Of a stretch of DNA of 64,000 nucleotides, positions 43,748-53,236 are shown one piece after another. The number at the start of each line of letters is the position of its first letter. Position 1 is the stretch's first letter. Under the pieces are notes generated by a model. It was not told the DNA's origin. It worked only from the letters and a program-made list of their open reading frames with translations, and ran no database searches. Source of the stretch: Actinomycetales bacterium (GTDB taxonomy: Bacteria; Actinomycetota; Actinomycetes; Actinomycetales; Microbacteriaceae); NCBI GenBank assembly GCA_015654475.1, contig JAATGV010000009.1:1-64000 (forward strand). The letters run 5' to 3'. The translations under genes and the position numbers were made by a program.

Positions 43748-45133
43748 TTACTTGGCGTCGGTCTTCGGCCGCGAGGCATACTCCTCGAAGAACGCGCGCG
43801 GCTCCTGGACCTTCTCAAGCGTGACGATGTCGCGACGGATGAACAATTGCTCGCTCCAGTCACCGAACACCCGAAGCTTCCGCTCCCACGTCGGCATCGC
43901 CAAACCGTGGTAACCGCGGTGCATCATCCAGGCCACCCAACCCTTCAGCGCAAACTTCTTGCCACCACCGGTGAAAACGCCGCGGCCCGGGCCGAGGCCC
44001 GCAACGGCACCAGCCGGCTTGTGGAGGTAATCGCGCGGCAATTCACCACGCAACGACGCCGTCACGTTCTTCGCCAGTCGCTTCGCCTGACGCACCGCGT
44101 GCTGTGCATTTGGAACGCATGAGCCGTCGAACGGCAGGCCCTTGCCAGACAGATCAGGCACTTGGCATGAATCTCCAGCACCCCACACGTGCTCGACGAT
44201 GCCGTCGTCACCCTCGACGCGCAGGTCGGCGCGCACACGAAGGCGGCCGCGAGGCTCAAGCGGCAGATCGGAGTTCTTCAAAACCGGGTTCGCCATCACG
44301 CCAGCAGTCCAAATGATCAGATCGGAATCGAACTCCACCGTCTTCTCCGGCTCAGTGAGATTGCCGTCCTTATCTTTGATCGATGTCTTGATCACGCAAT
44401 GGCCACCCGTGGCATCCATCAGCTGGGTGTTCAAATGCACCGTCGCGTTACGCTGATCCAGGTTGTCCAATACCCACAAACTCGTCTTGTGGGAAACCTC
44501 AGGCATGATGCTGCCCATGGCCTCGACAAGGTGGAACTGAACCTCATCAAAAGTGATCTCGGGATGCGACCGAAGCAGGTACGTCGCCAGTGACCGCAAC
44601 TCGGCAAAAATCTCAATACCCGCGAAGCCACCGCCAACGACCGTGACCGTCAACAGTTTCGAGCGCTCAACACCGGCAGGCAGCCCAGCAGCCTTATCGA
44701 AGTTCGCAATCAGACGATCGCGAACCGCCACCGCCTCCTCAACCGACTTCAGTCCAATCGCCTGATCGGCGACGCCAGGAATCGGGAAAGTGCGCGAAAC
44801 CGAACCGAGCGTCACCACCAGTTCGTCATACTCGACATCGAACGGCTCGCCGCCGCCCACAGGCGCAACAGTGACCTTTTTGTCAGATGCGCTGATACCC
44901 GTCACCTTGGCCTGAACGATCTTCGTCTTCGGCAGATGACGGCGGTGCGACACCACCACGTGACGCGCCTCGATCTCACCCGCCGCGACCTCGGGCAGGA
45001 ACGGTTGATAAGTCATGTAGGGCAACGGGTCGACCAGGGTGACTGTCGCCTCCCCATTGCGCAGGTGCTTCTCAAGCTTCTTCGCTGTGTAAAAACCTGC
45101 ATACCCGCCGCCGATAATCAATACGTTAGTCAC
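43748..45133 (-). CDS. ndh: Type II NADH dehydrogenase (NADH:quinone oxidoreductase)
   Basis: 461 aa. VLIIGGGYAGFYTAKKL is the FAD-binding GxGxxG, TVTVVGGGFAGIEIFAEL the NADH-binding one, and WGAGDSCQVPD the late FAD contact. The C-terminus with GWVAWMMHRGYHG and the following amphipathic part would attach it to the inner face of the membrane. It oxidises NADH to reduce menaquinone without pumping protons. Single gene, terminator downstream. Confidence 0.92.
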   Translation of the reverse strand: MTNVLIIGGGYAGFYTAKKLEKHLRNGEATVTLVDPLPYMTYQPFLPEVAAGEIEARHVVVSHRRHLPKTKIVQAKVTGISASDKKVTVAPVGGGEPFDVEYDELVVTLGSVSRTFPIPGVADQAIGLKSVEEAVAVRDRLIANFDKAAGLPAGVERSKLLTVTVVGGGFAGIEIFAELRSLATYLLRSHPEITFDEVQFHLVEAMGSIMPEVSHKTSLWVLDNLDQRNATVHLNTQLMDATGGHCVIKTSIKDKDGNLTEPEKTVEFDSDLIIWTAGVMANPVLKNSDLPLEPRGRLRVRADLRVEGDDGIVEHVWGAGDSCQVPDLSGKGLPFDGSCVPNAQHAVRQAKRLAKNVTASLRGELPRDYLHKPAGAVAGLGPGRGVFTGGGKKFALKGWVAWMMHRGYHGLAMPTWERKLRVFGDWSEQLFIRRDIVTLEKVQEPRAFFEEYASRPKTDAK

Positions 45134-45213
45134 AAAAGTTCCTCAGTTCGTTGGTGCAATCTCGGTCACTCCAGCCAAAATGCAATATTACTCCGGTAGT
45201 CGCAGCAAAGGAC

Positions 45214-46380
45214 CTACCTTACGCGAACACCACCGCGGAAGACCGCCCAGGTCAACGGCACACCCGGCCTGTAGGCCAAATGCACCGTCGAAGGCGCGTC
45301 AAGGATCTGCACATCGGCACGCGCACCCACCACGATTCGCCCCACATCCGTACGACGCAACGCCGCCGCGCCGCCCGCGGTCGCCGCAAAAACCGCCTCA
45401 CGTACAGAAAGCCCCATCTGGAGCACCGCCGTCGCTACGCAATACCCCATCGATGTGGTGAACGACGTGCCCGGGTTACAGTCCGTCGCCAAAGCCACCG
45501 GAACTCCCGCATCAAGCAGGCGACGCGCAGGAGCGAAGGGCTGACGCGTCGACACGTCGCAACACGGAACGAGGGTCGCAACAGTCGGCCCGTCAGGGCG
45601 CGAGGCTGCACCGACCAGCGCGTCGATGTCGGCGTCAGACAAGTGATTGCAATGGTCCACGCTCGCCGCCCCGACCTCCACCCCAATCTGCACACCCTCC
45701 CCCTGCGAAAGCTGATTCGCATGGATTCGGGTGCCAAGTCCGGCATCCCGGGCAACTGCCAAGATCGCTCGCGCATGATCCGGGCCGAACGCGCCCTGTT
45801 CGCAGAACACATCCGCCCACCGCACATAGCCTCGGACTTGAGGCAGCATGACGTGGATAACCTCATCGACATATTCGTCGGCATCCCGGCCCGGCCCCAC
45901 AACGTGAGCTCCGAGAAAAGTGACGTCGTCGGCGTGCCGCGCAGCCAAACGCGCAGAACGAACCTCACCCTCGACATTGAGACTGTAACCGGTCTTTGTC
46001 TCCATAAATGTCGTACCTTGTTCGAGCGCCTCCTGGCGGAGCCGAACAATCGTCGCTTCCAACTGTGCATCGGAAGCCGCCCGAGTGGCCCGCACCGTCG
46101 AGAGAATTCCTCCCGCCGCATAAGGTTGCCCCGCAACCCGAGCCTCAAACTCTGAGGTGCGGTCACCAGCGAACACAAGGTGAGAATGCGAATCCACCCA
46201 GCCGGGCAGCACGGCTCGGCCACCCGCATCAAGGTGGCGATCTGCCGCAGGGGCGCCGGCCGATTCGCCCACCCATGCGATTCGACCCTCGTCCAGGACA
46301 ATCGCTGCGTCGTGCAGCGCCGGCTCATCGTCGACGTTTGTCGTCAGTTCACCAATGTTGTCGATCACCACTGCAGTCAT
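45214..46380 (-). CDS. hutI: Imidazolonepropionase
   Basis: 388 aa metal-dependent amidohydrolase. PGWVDSHSHLVFAGDR has the HxH metal pair plus substrate Arg, TFMETKTGYSLN and FLGAHVVGP follow, IHANQLS carries the next His, and ATDCNPGTS the catalytic Asp. It opens imidazolone-5-propionate to N-formimino-L-glutamate, the third step of histidine breakdown. AGGAG precedes the ATG and the start overlaps the hutF stop by 4 bp. Last gene of the hut operon. Confidence 0.95.
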   Translation of the reverse strand: MTAVVIDNIGELTTNVDDEPALHDAAIVLDEGRIAWVGESAGAPAADRHLDAGGRAVLPGWVDSHSHLVFAGDRTSEFEARVAGQPYAAGGILSTVRATRAASDAQLEATIVRLRQEALEQGTTFMETKTGYSLNVEGEVRSARLAARHADDVTFLGAHVVGPGRDADEYVDEVIHVMLPQVRGYVRWADVFCEQGAFGPDHARAILAVARDAGLGTRIHANQLSQGEGVQIGVEVGAASVDHCNHLSDADIDALVGAASRPDGPTVATLVPCCDVSTRQPFAPARRLLDAGVPVALATDCNPGTSFTTSMGYCVATAVLQMGLSVREAVFAATAGGAAALRRTDVGRIVVGARADVQILDAPSTVHLAYRPGVPLTWAVFRGGVRVR

Positions 46381-47708
46381 ACGTGGTCTCCTCTCGGCTC
46401 ACCGAATTCCGCCGCCGCTCTCAAAACACCGGCATAGCGGGATGACACATCCTGTCTCACAATCGTGCTTTTGCGCCCACCGACAACGACAGAATGCACG
46501 TTGTTCGCGCGGGCAACCATCGGCACTCTCGCGAGCGAGCTGCCGACCGTCTCGACCGCAGCGATATCCACAGCGACCAGGTCACATGGCAGTCCCGCCC
46601 GAATCTCTCCGCCTGAAAGGCCAAGCGAGCCATACCCCCCTCGGGCAAGGCCATCAACGAGCTCGGCAGCCGAGAAGACACCCCGCCGACCAAGCGCTAA
46701 CCGCTGCCCCGCCTCAAGAGCCTGAGCCTCCGCGAAGGGATCGATCACCACGTTCTGGTCGCTGCCAAATACAATCGGGCACCCGGAACGTGCGAGTTCC
46801 TCCGCCGGCCCGATACCATCGCCGAGATCGGCTTCCGTAGTAGGGCACAGGCCGATCGTCGTGCCCGTCTGCGCAAGAATCTGCACATCTGCCGCTGTGA
46901 GATGTGTGGCATGAATCGCCGTCGTGCGAGGGCCGAGCGCCCCAGCCCTCGCAAGCAGTGCCACTGGGGTAACCCCGTAATGGGCGAGGCTGTCAGAATT
47001 TTCTCGAGGCTGTTCCGAGACGTGAACATGCAAAGGCGTCTCGTCCCCAACAGCCGCAAGCACACCGGTGACGGCTTTCTCGGTCACCGCTCGCACCGAA
47101 TGGATGGCTGCGCCAAGACGAAACTCCTCCGTCTGCGGGAGGGCCTCGGCGAGAGCTGCAAACCGATTCGCCCAGCCCCGTGCATCCTGATCGCCAAAAC
47201 GAGCCTGTGCAGTAGTAAGAGGAGCGCCGAACCCGCTCGACAGGTAGCAGGTGTCGAGGAGCGTGAGCCGAATCCCGGCATCGCTCGCCGCTGCCACGAT
47301 CGCACGTTCCATCTCATGATCCGGATAAGCGGTGCCATCCGGCCGATGGTGCACGTAGTGAAACTCCCCTACCGCCGTCCACCCGGCAATCAGCATCTCG
47401 GAATAGACAGCCAATGCCGCCTCATAATAGTTGTCGGGCGTAAGCGCTGCCGCCACGCGGTACATGCCATCGCGCCAGGACCAGAAATCTCCACCGGACG
47501 TCTCCGCGCCCCGCAGGAACCGGTGAAAGGCATGCGAGTGCACGTTTGCGAGGCCAGGCAACACCAACCCTGAAAGGATGGTCGCTCCCTCAGACGGCCG
47601 ACTATGGATGTGCACCGAAGTGATCACTCCTTCGGCGTTCAACACGATACGCACCGCGCGAACCGGTTCGCCGCCGATCCACGCATACTCGCACCAGTAC
47701 TCGTTCAC
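46377..47708 (-). CDS. hutF: Formimidoylglutamate deiminase
   Basis: 443 aa amidohydrolase. LPGLANVHSHAFHRFLRG is the metal motif, LHVHVSEQPREN and IHATHLTAADV follow, FGSDQNVVIDPFAEAQ carries the catalytic Asp. It converts N-formimino-L-glutamate to N-formyl-L-glutamate and ammonia, so this organism uses the five-step Hut route rather than HutG formiminoglutamase. It overlaps the M20 gene and hutI by 4 bp on each side. Confidence 0.93.
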   Translation of the reverse strand: MNEYWCEYAWIGGEPVRAVRIVLNAEGVITSVHIHSRPSEGATILSGLVLPGLANVHSHAFHRFLRGAETSGGDFWSWRDGMYRVAAALTPDNYYEAALAVYSEMLIAGWTAVGEFHYVHHRPDGTAYPDHEMERAIVAAASDAGIRLTLLDTCYLSSGFGAPLTTAQARFGDQDARGWANRFAALAEALPQTEEFRLGAAIHSVRAVTEKAVTGVLAAVGDETPLHVHVSEQPRENSDSLAHYGVTPVALLARAGALGPRTTAIHATHLTAADVQILAQTGTTIGLCPTTEADLGDGIGPAEELARSGCPIVFGSDQNVVIDPFAEAQALEAGQRLALGRRGVFSAAELVDGLARGGYGSLGLSGGEIRAGLPCDLVAVDIAAVETVGSSLARVPMVARANNVHSVVVGGRKSTIVRQDVSSRYAGVLRAAAEFGEPRGDHV

Positions 47709-48928
47709 GAAAGCTCCCGGAGGACACGGGCGAGTGCTTCGGCACCGAGCTCGCAGTCAGCGGCGCTCGCCGACTCCATGGGAGTATGCGAACGGCCTGT
47801 CGGGTTGCGAACGAAAATCATGGCCGTCGGGATGGGATGGATGGAGGCGCGATCACCGAGCACCGCCGCATCGTGCCCGGCCCCTGTCGGGATGCGCGGC
47901 ACAGAGATCTCAGAGCCGATGGCATTCTCCACTCTCTCGGTAAGAGACGAGGAGAAGAATGTGGCGGGGGTCAGGGACTCGCACACAGCGCTGAGCTGGC
48001 ATCCACCGTCGTCGGCGATCTCACCTGCGCGACTCGCGATCTCTGCGACAAGCGTCTCGACGTCGGTCACGCTCCCGGCTCGCACGTCGGCCCATGCGGT
48101 CACCGTCGAGGCAATCACGTTGACGCCGCCAGGGATCGCGACGATCCGCCCCACCGTCGCCCTCGCCTGCTCGCGGCGAGCGGCCGACTCAGTAAGGGCG
48201 AGGATGAAACGGGCGGCCGCAACCATCGGGTCGCGACGATCCGCCATAGCTGTCGTGCCCGCGTGATTGCCCTCGCCCGAAAAGTCGAACCGCCAGCGAC
48301 CGTGCGCGAAAACCTGACTGGCCGTCGCCAACGGCACGTCCTTGTCGGCCAGATAACGCCCCTGCTCGACGTGGACTTCGACAAAACAGTCGATCGCACG
48401 AAGCCGATCGGCATCCGGACCGAGCGCATCGATATCCGCCCCTGCCAAAGCCGCCGCATCGGCAAACGAAAGCCCCTCGGCGTTGACACGGGCGGCCAGT
48501 GCGACCGGATCGGCTATCCCCGTCATGAGCCTTGTGCCGACGCAGGGCATTCCGAAGCCGCCGCCCTCCTCCTCGGCAAAGGCCGCCACGCCGATAGTCT
48601 TCGACGGACGAAACCCCGCCTCCTGAAGAAGCTCAATCGCACGAAAAGCACTCGCTACCCCAAGCGGGCCGTCGAACGCCCCGCCTCCGGGAACCGAGTC
48701 GAGGTGCGATCCGGTTGCGACCACGCGCGGCTCGGCTGCACCATCCCAGTACGCCCACAGGTTGAGGTTGCGATCCTGCTCCACGCGGAGCCCCAGCCGC
48801 TCAGCATGCCCGATGAACCACCGCGTCAAATCCGCATCTGCCTGAGTGAAGAGGTGACGGTCGTACCCGTGCACCGGATCACCGCCGACCTCCGCGATCT
48901 CGCCGAGCAGATCAACCACAGTGGGCAT
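47705..48928 (-). CDS. M20-family amidohydrolase (allantoate/N-carbamoyl-amino-acid type), probably N-formylglutamate deformylase
   Basis: 407 aa. GSHLDSVPGGGAFDGPLGV holds the first His and bridging Asp, FAEEEGGGFGMPCVGT the catalytic Glu pair, VEVHVEQGRYL a further His, and GEGNHAGTTAMADRRDP the dimer/substrate region. The family cleaves N-carbamoyl or ureido amides such as allantoate. Its place between hutU and hutF, and the lack of a HutG-type deformylase, suggest it removes the formyl group of N-formylglutamate. That assignment is inference from context. GGAGGAG inside the hutU end serves as RBS; 3-bp gap. Confidence 0.8.
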   Translation of the reverse strand: MPTVVDLLGEIAEVGGDPVHGYDRHLFTQADADLTRWFIGHAERLGLRVEQDRNLNLWAYWDGAAEPRVVATGSHLDSVPGGGAFDGPLGVASAFRAIELLQEAGFRPSKTIGVAAFAEEEGGGFGMPCVGTRLMTGIADPVALAARVNAEGLSFADAAALAGADIDALGPDADRLRAIDCFVEVHVEQGRYLADKDVPLATASQVFAHGRWRFDFSGEGNHAGTTAMADRRDPMVAAARFILALTESAARREQARATVGRIVAIPGGVNVIASTVTAWADVRAGSVTDVETLVAEIASRAGEIADDGGCQLSAVCESLTPATFFSSSLTERVENAIGSEISVPRIPTGAGHDAAVLGDRASIHPIPTAMIFVRNPTGRSHTPMESASAADCELGAEALARVLRELS

Positions 48929-48931
48929 GCC

Positions 48932-50593
48932 TTACTCCTCCGACGCCGACATCGGGATGTGCACGCCGCGCTCCGCAGCCACATCCACCGCGATCTGGTA
49001 ACCGGCATCCACATGCCGGATCACTCCCATCCCCGGGTCGTTCGTCAGTACGCGTTCGATCTTCTGGGCGGCCAGCGGCGTGCCATCGGCCACGGTCACC
49101 TGCCCGGCGTGGATGGACCTGCCCATGCCAACTCCCCCACCCTGGTGAATTGACACCCAAGTCGCCCCAGATGCCGTATTAAGGAGAGCGTTGAGCAGAG
49201 GCCAGTCGGCAACCGCATCGGAACCATCCTTCATCGCCTCCGTCTCACGATATGGGGATGCAACCGATCCAGAGTCGAGGTGATCGCGACCGATCACAAT
49301 GGGCGCCTCCACCTCGCCGGCGGCAACAAGCTCGTTGAACGCCAGCCCTGCCTTGTCGCGCTCGCCGTATCCCAGCCAGCAAATGCGGGCCGGCAGACCT
49401 TGAAATGCAACACGTTCCTGCGCCGCAGTGATCCAGCGGCGCAGATGGTCATTCTCGGGGAACAGGTCGAGGACCGCCCGGTCCGTGCGATGGATGTCTT
49501 TCGGGTTGCCAGACAGCGCTGCCCAGCGAAACGGCCCACGCCCCTCGGCGAACAGCGGCCGAATGTATCTGGGGATGTATCCCTCGATCTCAAAGGCCCG
49601 GTCGAACCCACCAAGCACCGCCTCCTGGCGTATCGAATTGCCGTAGTCGAACACCTCGGTGCCGGCGTCCTGGTAGCCGACCATGGCCTCCACGTGTTGA
49701 GCCATCGACGCGCGGGCTCGCTGCGTGAAGCCCACCGGATCGGTAGCGGCCAGATCCCGCCAATCATCGACGCCGACGCCGATCGGCAGATAAGAGAGCG
49801 GGTCGTGCGCAGATGTCTGATCGGTAAGAACATCGATCGGCACACTACGGCGCAAGAGCTCAGGCAGAACCTCGGCCATGTTGCCGACAAGGCCGACCGA
49901 AACGGCCTCATTGCGTTCGGCAGCAGCAAGAACTCGGGCAATCGCGGCGTCGAGGTCGTCGGCGATCTCATCGAGATACCGTTCGTTGACGCGGCGTCGG
50001 AGTCGGTTGCCGTCCACATCGACGACGAGCGCAGTGGCTCCGTTGAGGGTGGCGGCAAGAGGCTGGGCGCCACCCATCCCGCCACAGCCGGCGGTCACGA
50101 AAAGCCGCCCGGCAAGTGTTCCGCCGAACTTGCGGGCGGCAACGGCGGCAAGCGTCTCATATGTGCCCTGCAGGATCCCCTGTGCGCCGATGTAGATCCA
50201 CGAGCCAGCGGTCATCTGCCCGTACATCATCAAGCCCTCACGCTCTAGGGCGCGAAAGTGATCCCAGGTCGCCCAGTCACCGACCAGATTGGAGTTGGCT
50301 ATCAGCACTCGCGGCGCCCACTCATGGGTACGGAATACTCCCACCGGCTTGCCTGACTGCACAAGTAGCGTCTCGTCGCCACCGAGGTCGGTGAGGCTGC
50401 GCACGATGGCGTCGTATGCGTTCCAATTGCGGGCGGCTCGGCCAGAGCCACCGTAGACGATGAGATCGTCGGGGCGTTCGGCCACCTCTGGATCGAGATT
50501 GTTCTGCAGCATCCGCAATGGAGCCTCGGTCTGCCAGCTGCGTGCGGTAAGAGTAGTCCCGTGGGGCGAGCGGATAGTGCGCTTCTCTGTCAT
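48932..50593 (-). CDS. hutU: Urocanate hydratase
   Basis: 553 aa, the normal length. [19 protein letters not shown] at the N-terminus, [21 protein letters not shown] at the NAD+ site, [11 protein letters not shown], and the active-site region [14 protein letters not shown] are hallmarks. It uses tightly bound NAD+ to hydrate urocanate to imidazolonepropionate. It starts 65 bp after hutH on the same strand. Confidence 0.96.
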   Translation of the reverse strand: MTEKRTIRSPHGTTLTARSWQTEAPLRMLQNNLDPEVAERPDDLIVYGGSGRAARNWNAYDAIVRSLTDLGGDETLLVQSGKPVGVFRTHEWAPRVLIANSNLVGDWATWDHFRALEREGLMMYGQMTAGSWIYIGAQGILQGTYETLAAVAARKFGGTLAGRLFVTAGCGGMGGAQPLAATLNGATALVVDVDGNRLRRRVNERYLDEIADDLDAAIARVLAAAERNEAVSVGLVGNMAEVLPELLRRSVPIDVLTDQTSAHDPLSYLPIGVGVDDWRDLAATDPVGFTQRARASMAQHVEAMVGYQDAGTEVFDYGNSIRQEAVLGGFDRAFEIEGYIPRYIRPLFAEGRGPFRWAALSGNPKDIHRTDRAVLDLFPENDHLRRWITAAQERVAFQGLPARICWLGYGERDKAGLAFNELVAAGEVEAPIVIGRDHLDSGSVASPYRETEAMKDGSDAVADWPLLNALLNTASGATWVSIHQGGGVGMGRSIHAGQVTVADGTPLAAQKIERVLTNDPGMGVIRHVDAGYQIAVDVAAERGVHIPMSASEE

Positions 50594-50658
50594 GTCGTGT
50601 GTCCTTATTAATGGTAGAGGTCAGTCGAGTGAGGTCAATCTGTCGTGTGGATGCGGGT

Positions 50659-52221
50659 TCAGTCCGTCTGCGGGTAGTGAAGTTCCTGGTGCGTGGCCCG
50701 CAGAATCGTCCCGTCTAAAAGCAGAATCTCGACCGCCGCGATCTCGGGAGCAATGTATCGATCGGGTCCGATGCCGGCGACGTGCTCTCGAATCGCAGAC
50801 ATGACGGGCCGCAACGCTACTCCGGGACTTAGCGGAGACCTCATCCCGATAGCGCGGCTGGCTGCAAGGATCTCGACTGCGAGAACCCGGCGCAGTCCGT
50901 CGATGGCCTTCAAGAGTTTTCGTCCTGCGTTCCAGCCCATGGAAACGTGATCCTCTTGCATCGCGGAGGATGGGATGGAGTCGGTCGAGGCCGGGTTGGC
51001 GAGGCGTTTGAGTTCGTTGACGATGCTCGCCTGTGTGTACTGAGCGATCATCAGCCCCGAATCCGTGCCCGGATCTTCGGCAAGGAACGGGTTGAGTCCG
51101 CCGTTGCGGTGTGCGTCGAGCAGTCGGTCTGTTCGACGCTCGCTCATGCTCGCAACATCGGCGACGGGGATGGCAAGCATGTCGAGCGCGTAGGCGACAG
51201 GGGCACCGTGGAAGTTGCCGTTGGATTCGACGGTACCGAGGTTGGTGATGACCGGGTTGTCGATAACGCTCGCGAGCTCGGTGGCGGCGATGTGCGAAGC
51301 GAAGCCCATCACCTCGCGCATGGCACCATGCACTTGGGGTGCACAACGAATCGAGTATGCGTCTTGCACGCGGGAGGCACCGGTTGCGATGTGGTTCGCA
51401 ATAATCTCCGAGCCGTCGAGGAACCGATAGATGGCAGCCGCTGACTGGGTTTGCCCGGAGTAGGGACGAAGTTGCTGGATGTGCGGCGCAAAGACGCTGT
51501 CGTTGCCGTTGATGCCCTCAACGGTGAGAGCGGCCGCAAGGTCAGCAAGATCGGCGAGGTCGGCAAGATCGTGCAGTGCGAGGGAAAGCATGCCGAGCAT
51601 CCCGTCGGTGCCATTGATGAGAGCGAGGCCTTCCTTTTCCGCCAACTCGGCGGGCTGGATGCCAGCGGCCGCGAGTGCATCCCCTGCCTCTCGCAGAACC
51701 CCATCGGCATCGTGCACATGCCCTTCGCCGATGAGAGCGAGAGCGCAGTGGGCGAGCGGGGCGAGGTCTCCGGAACACCCGAGGCTGCCGAATTCATGGA
51801 CAACGGGGGTGATGTGAGCATTAAGCATGGCGACATAGGCAGAAACGGTGCCGGGTCGCACCCCGGTGAGTCCGCTGCACAGCGTGTTGATGCGCAACAG
51901 CATCAGGGCCCGGACAACTTCGGTCTCGACTTCTGGACCGACCCCGGCTGCGTGGCTGCGAATGAGGTTGCGTTGCAGCTGCTGACGCTTTTGCGGGGGG
52001 ATGGATGTGACGGCGAGCGCCCCGAATCCGGTGGAGACTCCATAGTGGGGCACGGTGTCGGTGGCCAGCTGCTCGATGAGTTCGGCACCGCGACGGATGG
52101 CTTCCCAGGCTTGTTCCGCGACGACGACTGCGGCACCATGCCGCGCGACGGCTACAACATCGGTGGGGCTGAGGGTGCCTGCCCCGAGAGTGACGGTCTT
52201 TTCCGGTGCAACAGTATTCAT
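50659..52221 (-). CDS. hutH: Histidine ammonia-lyase with Cys-Ser-Gly cofactor triad
   Basis: 520 aa. YGVSTGFGALA (catalytic Tyr), LQRNLIRSHAAGVG and the NGTDGM region are typical HAL blocks. The MIO cofactor triad, normally Ala-Ser-Gly, reads Cys149-Ser150-Gly151 in GSLGCSGDLAPLAH. The cyclising Ser-Gly is intact so MIO should form. Another oddity is a DLADLADLADLAAAL stretch from a 9-bp expansion near residue 225. The enzyme deaminates L-histidine to urocanate. First gene of the operon; no clear SD before the ATG. Confidence 0.94.
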   Translation of the reverse strand: MNTVAPEKTVTLGAGTLSPTDVVAVARHGAAVVVAEQAWEAIRRGAELIEQLATDTVPHYGVSTGFGALAVTSIPPQKRQQLQRNLIRSHAAGVGPEVETEVVRALMLLRINTLCSGLTGVRPGTVSAYVAMLNAHITPVVHEFGSLGCSGDLAPLAHCALALIGEGHVHDADGVLREAGDALAAAGIQPAELAEKEGLALINGTDGMLGMLSLALHDLADLADLADLAAALTVEGINGNDSVFAPHIQQLRPYSGQTQSAAAIYRFLDGSEIIANHIATGASRVQDAYSIRCAPQVHGAMREVMGFASHIAATELASVIDNPVITNLGTVESNGNFHGAPVAYALDMLAIPVADVASMSERRTDRLLDAHRNGGLNPFLAEDPGTDSGLMIAQYTQASIVNELKRLANPASTDSIPSSAMQEDHVSMGWNAGRKLLKAIDGLRRVLAVEILAASRAIGMRSPLSPGVALRPVMSAIREHVAGIGPDRYIAPEIAAVEILLLDGTILRATHQELHYPQTD

Positions 52222-52274
52222 AGCTTTATTGGAATACGGCGTCGGAGAAACATCTGCACATCTGCGTCACATTT

Positions 52275-52292
52275 TGTCTGGTATACCAGACA
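52275..52292. promoter_or_regulatory. 18-bp perfect palindrome, candidate operator of hut
   Basis: TGTCTGGTATACCAGACA is perfectly self-complementary and lies 54 bp upstream of hutH and 117 bp upstream of the divergent IclR gene. Its size and symmetry fit an IclR- or GntR-type operator controlling both genes. Confidence 0.7.
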
Positions 52293-52408
52293 TGTAACAT
52301 CAGCTACACATCCGCCTCGGTAGCAGACTTTCGTCACCCGCCCCGAACAAACCGGTCTGCACCGGAACACAATTCCCCACTGCTCAGTCACAGAAGGACT
52401 CCCTGTTC

Positions 52409-53236
52409 ATGCCATCCGATCCGCCGCGTGTGCCCCCGGCGGCGACCAACGTTCTCGCGATCCTCGCCCTGCTCGGAACGCAACGAGGCCCCATCAGTGC
52501 CGGAACCATCGCCACGCAACTGAACATCCCGCGCTCGTCGACCTATGAGCTTCTCAACGCGCTGGTCGAGCGAGGCTACGCGATCCACTTTCGAGAGTCA
52601 CGTACGTATGGTCTTGGCACCGCCGCGTTCGAACTCGGCTCCGGGTACACGAGGCAAGAGCCGCTCGCCCGGCTCGGTCGCCCTTTGCTACAGAACCTCG
52701 TCGACCGGATCGGCGAGAACGTCCACTTGGCCGTATTGCACGAGTCGGATGTGCTTTACCTCGTCGAAGAGCGGGCGCCTCGCCGGCCGTCTCTTGTCAC
52801 CGGCGTCGGCGTGCGACTGCCGAGCTACCTCACGGCAAGTGGGCGCGCCATTCTCGCTTGGCTGCCCCGACCTCAGTTCCGTGCTGTCATTCCTGGGCCA
52901 GCGGGGGCGACAGGGGCACGTCGGCAGTGGAGTGCAGACGACCGACGAGCGCTCGATGACGTGCTTCGGCAGACTCGAGCGCGTGGATATGCGACCGAGG
53001 ATGAAGACATCACCAAAGGGCTTGCCTCTGTTGCCCTGCCCGTGAGGGACAACCACGGCTGGCCCATCGCCAGCGTCGCCGTCACTTTTGTCAGCAATGG
53101 TGCCGACAACGAAGCGGCCTTTCGGCGATATGCCGCAGTGCTCACGCCGCTCGTCGCCGAACTCGGAGCCCGACTATCCCCCGCTGTACGGCCAACGCCA
53201 GCCGAAGTCCGCCGAGCGCCAACAAATAATCAGTGA
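52409..53236 (+). CDS. IclR-family regulator, probable hut regulator
   Basis: 275 aa. Residues ~12-70 are the winged HTH (VLAILALLGTQRGPISAGT...IPRSSTYELLNALVERGYA). Residues ~85-255 are the IclR effector domain (ENVHLAVLHESDVLYLVEE, YLTASGRAILAWLP, GYATEDEDITKGLASVALPV). It is divergent from hutH across the palindrome, so I infer control by histidine or urocanate. It ends overlapping the convergent second IclR gene by 7 bp. Confidence 0.88.
   Translation: MPSDPPRVPPAATNVLAILALLGTQRGPISAGTIATQLNIPRSSTYELLNALVERGYAIHFRESRTYGLGTAAFELGSGYTRQEPLARLGRPLLQNLVDRIGENVHLAVLHESDVLYLVEERAPRRPSLVTGVGVRLPSYLTASGRAILAWLPRPQFRAVIPGPAGATGARRQWSADDRRALDDVLRQTRARGYATEDEDITKGLASVALPVRDNHGWPIASVAVTFVSNGADNEAAFRRYAAVLTPLVAELGARLSPAVRPTPAEVRRAPTNNQ

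Noticed and set aside
47786-49153. Plus-strand frame of 455 codons opposite the M20 and hutU genes
   Set aside because: Mirror of high-GC third-position bias; no domain, and the minus genes are strongly supported.
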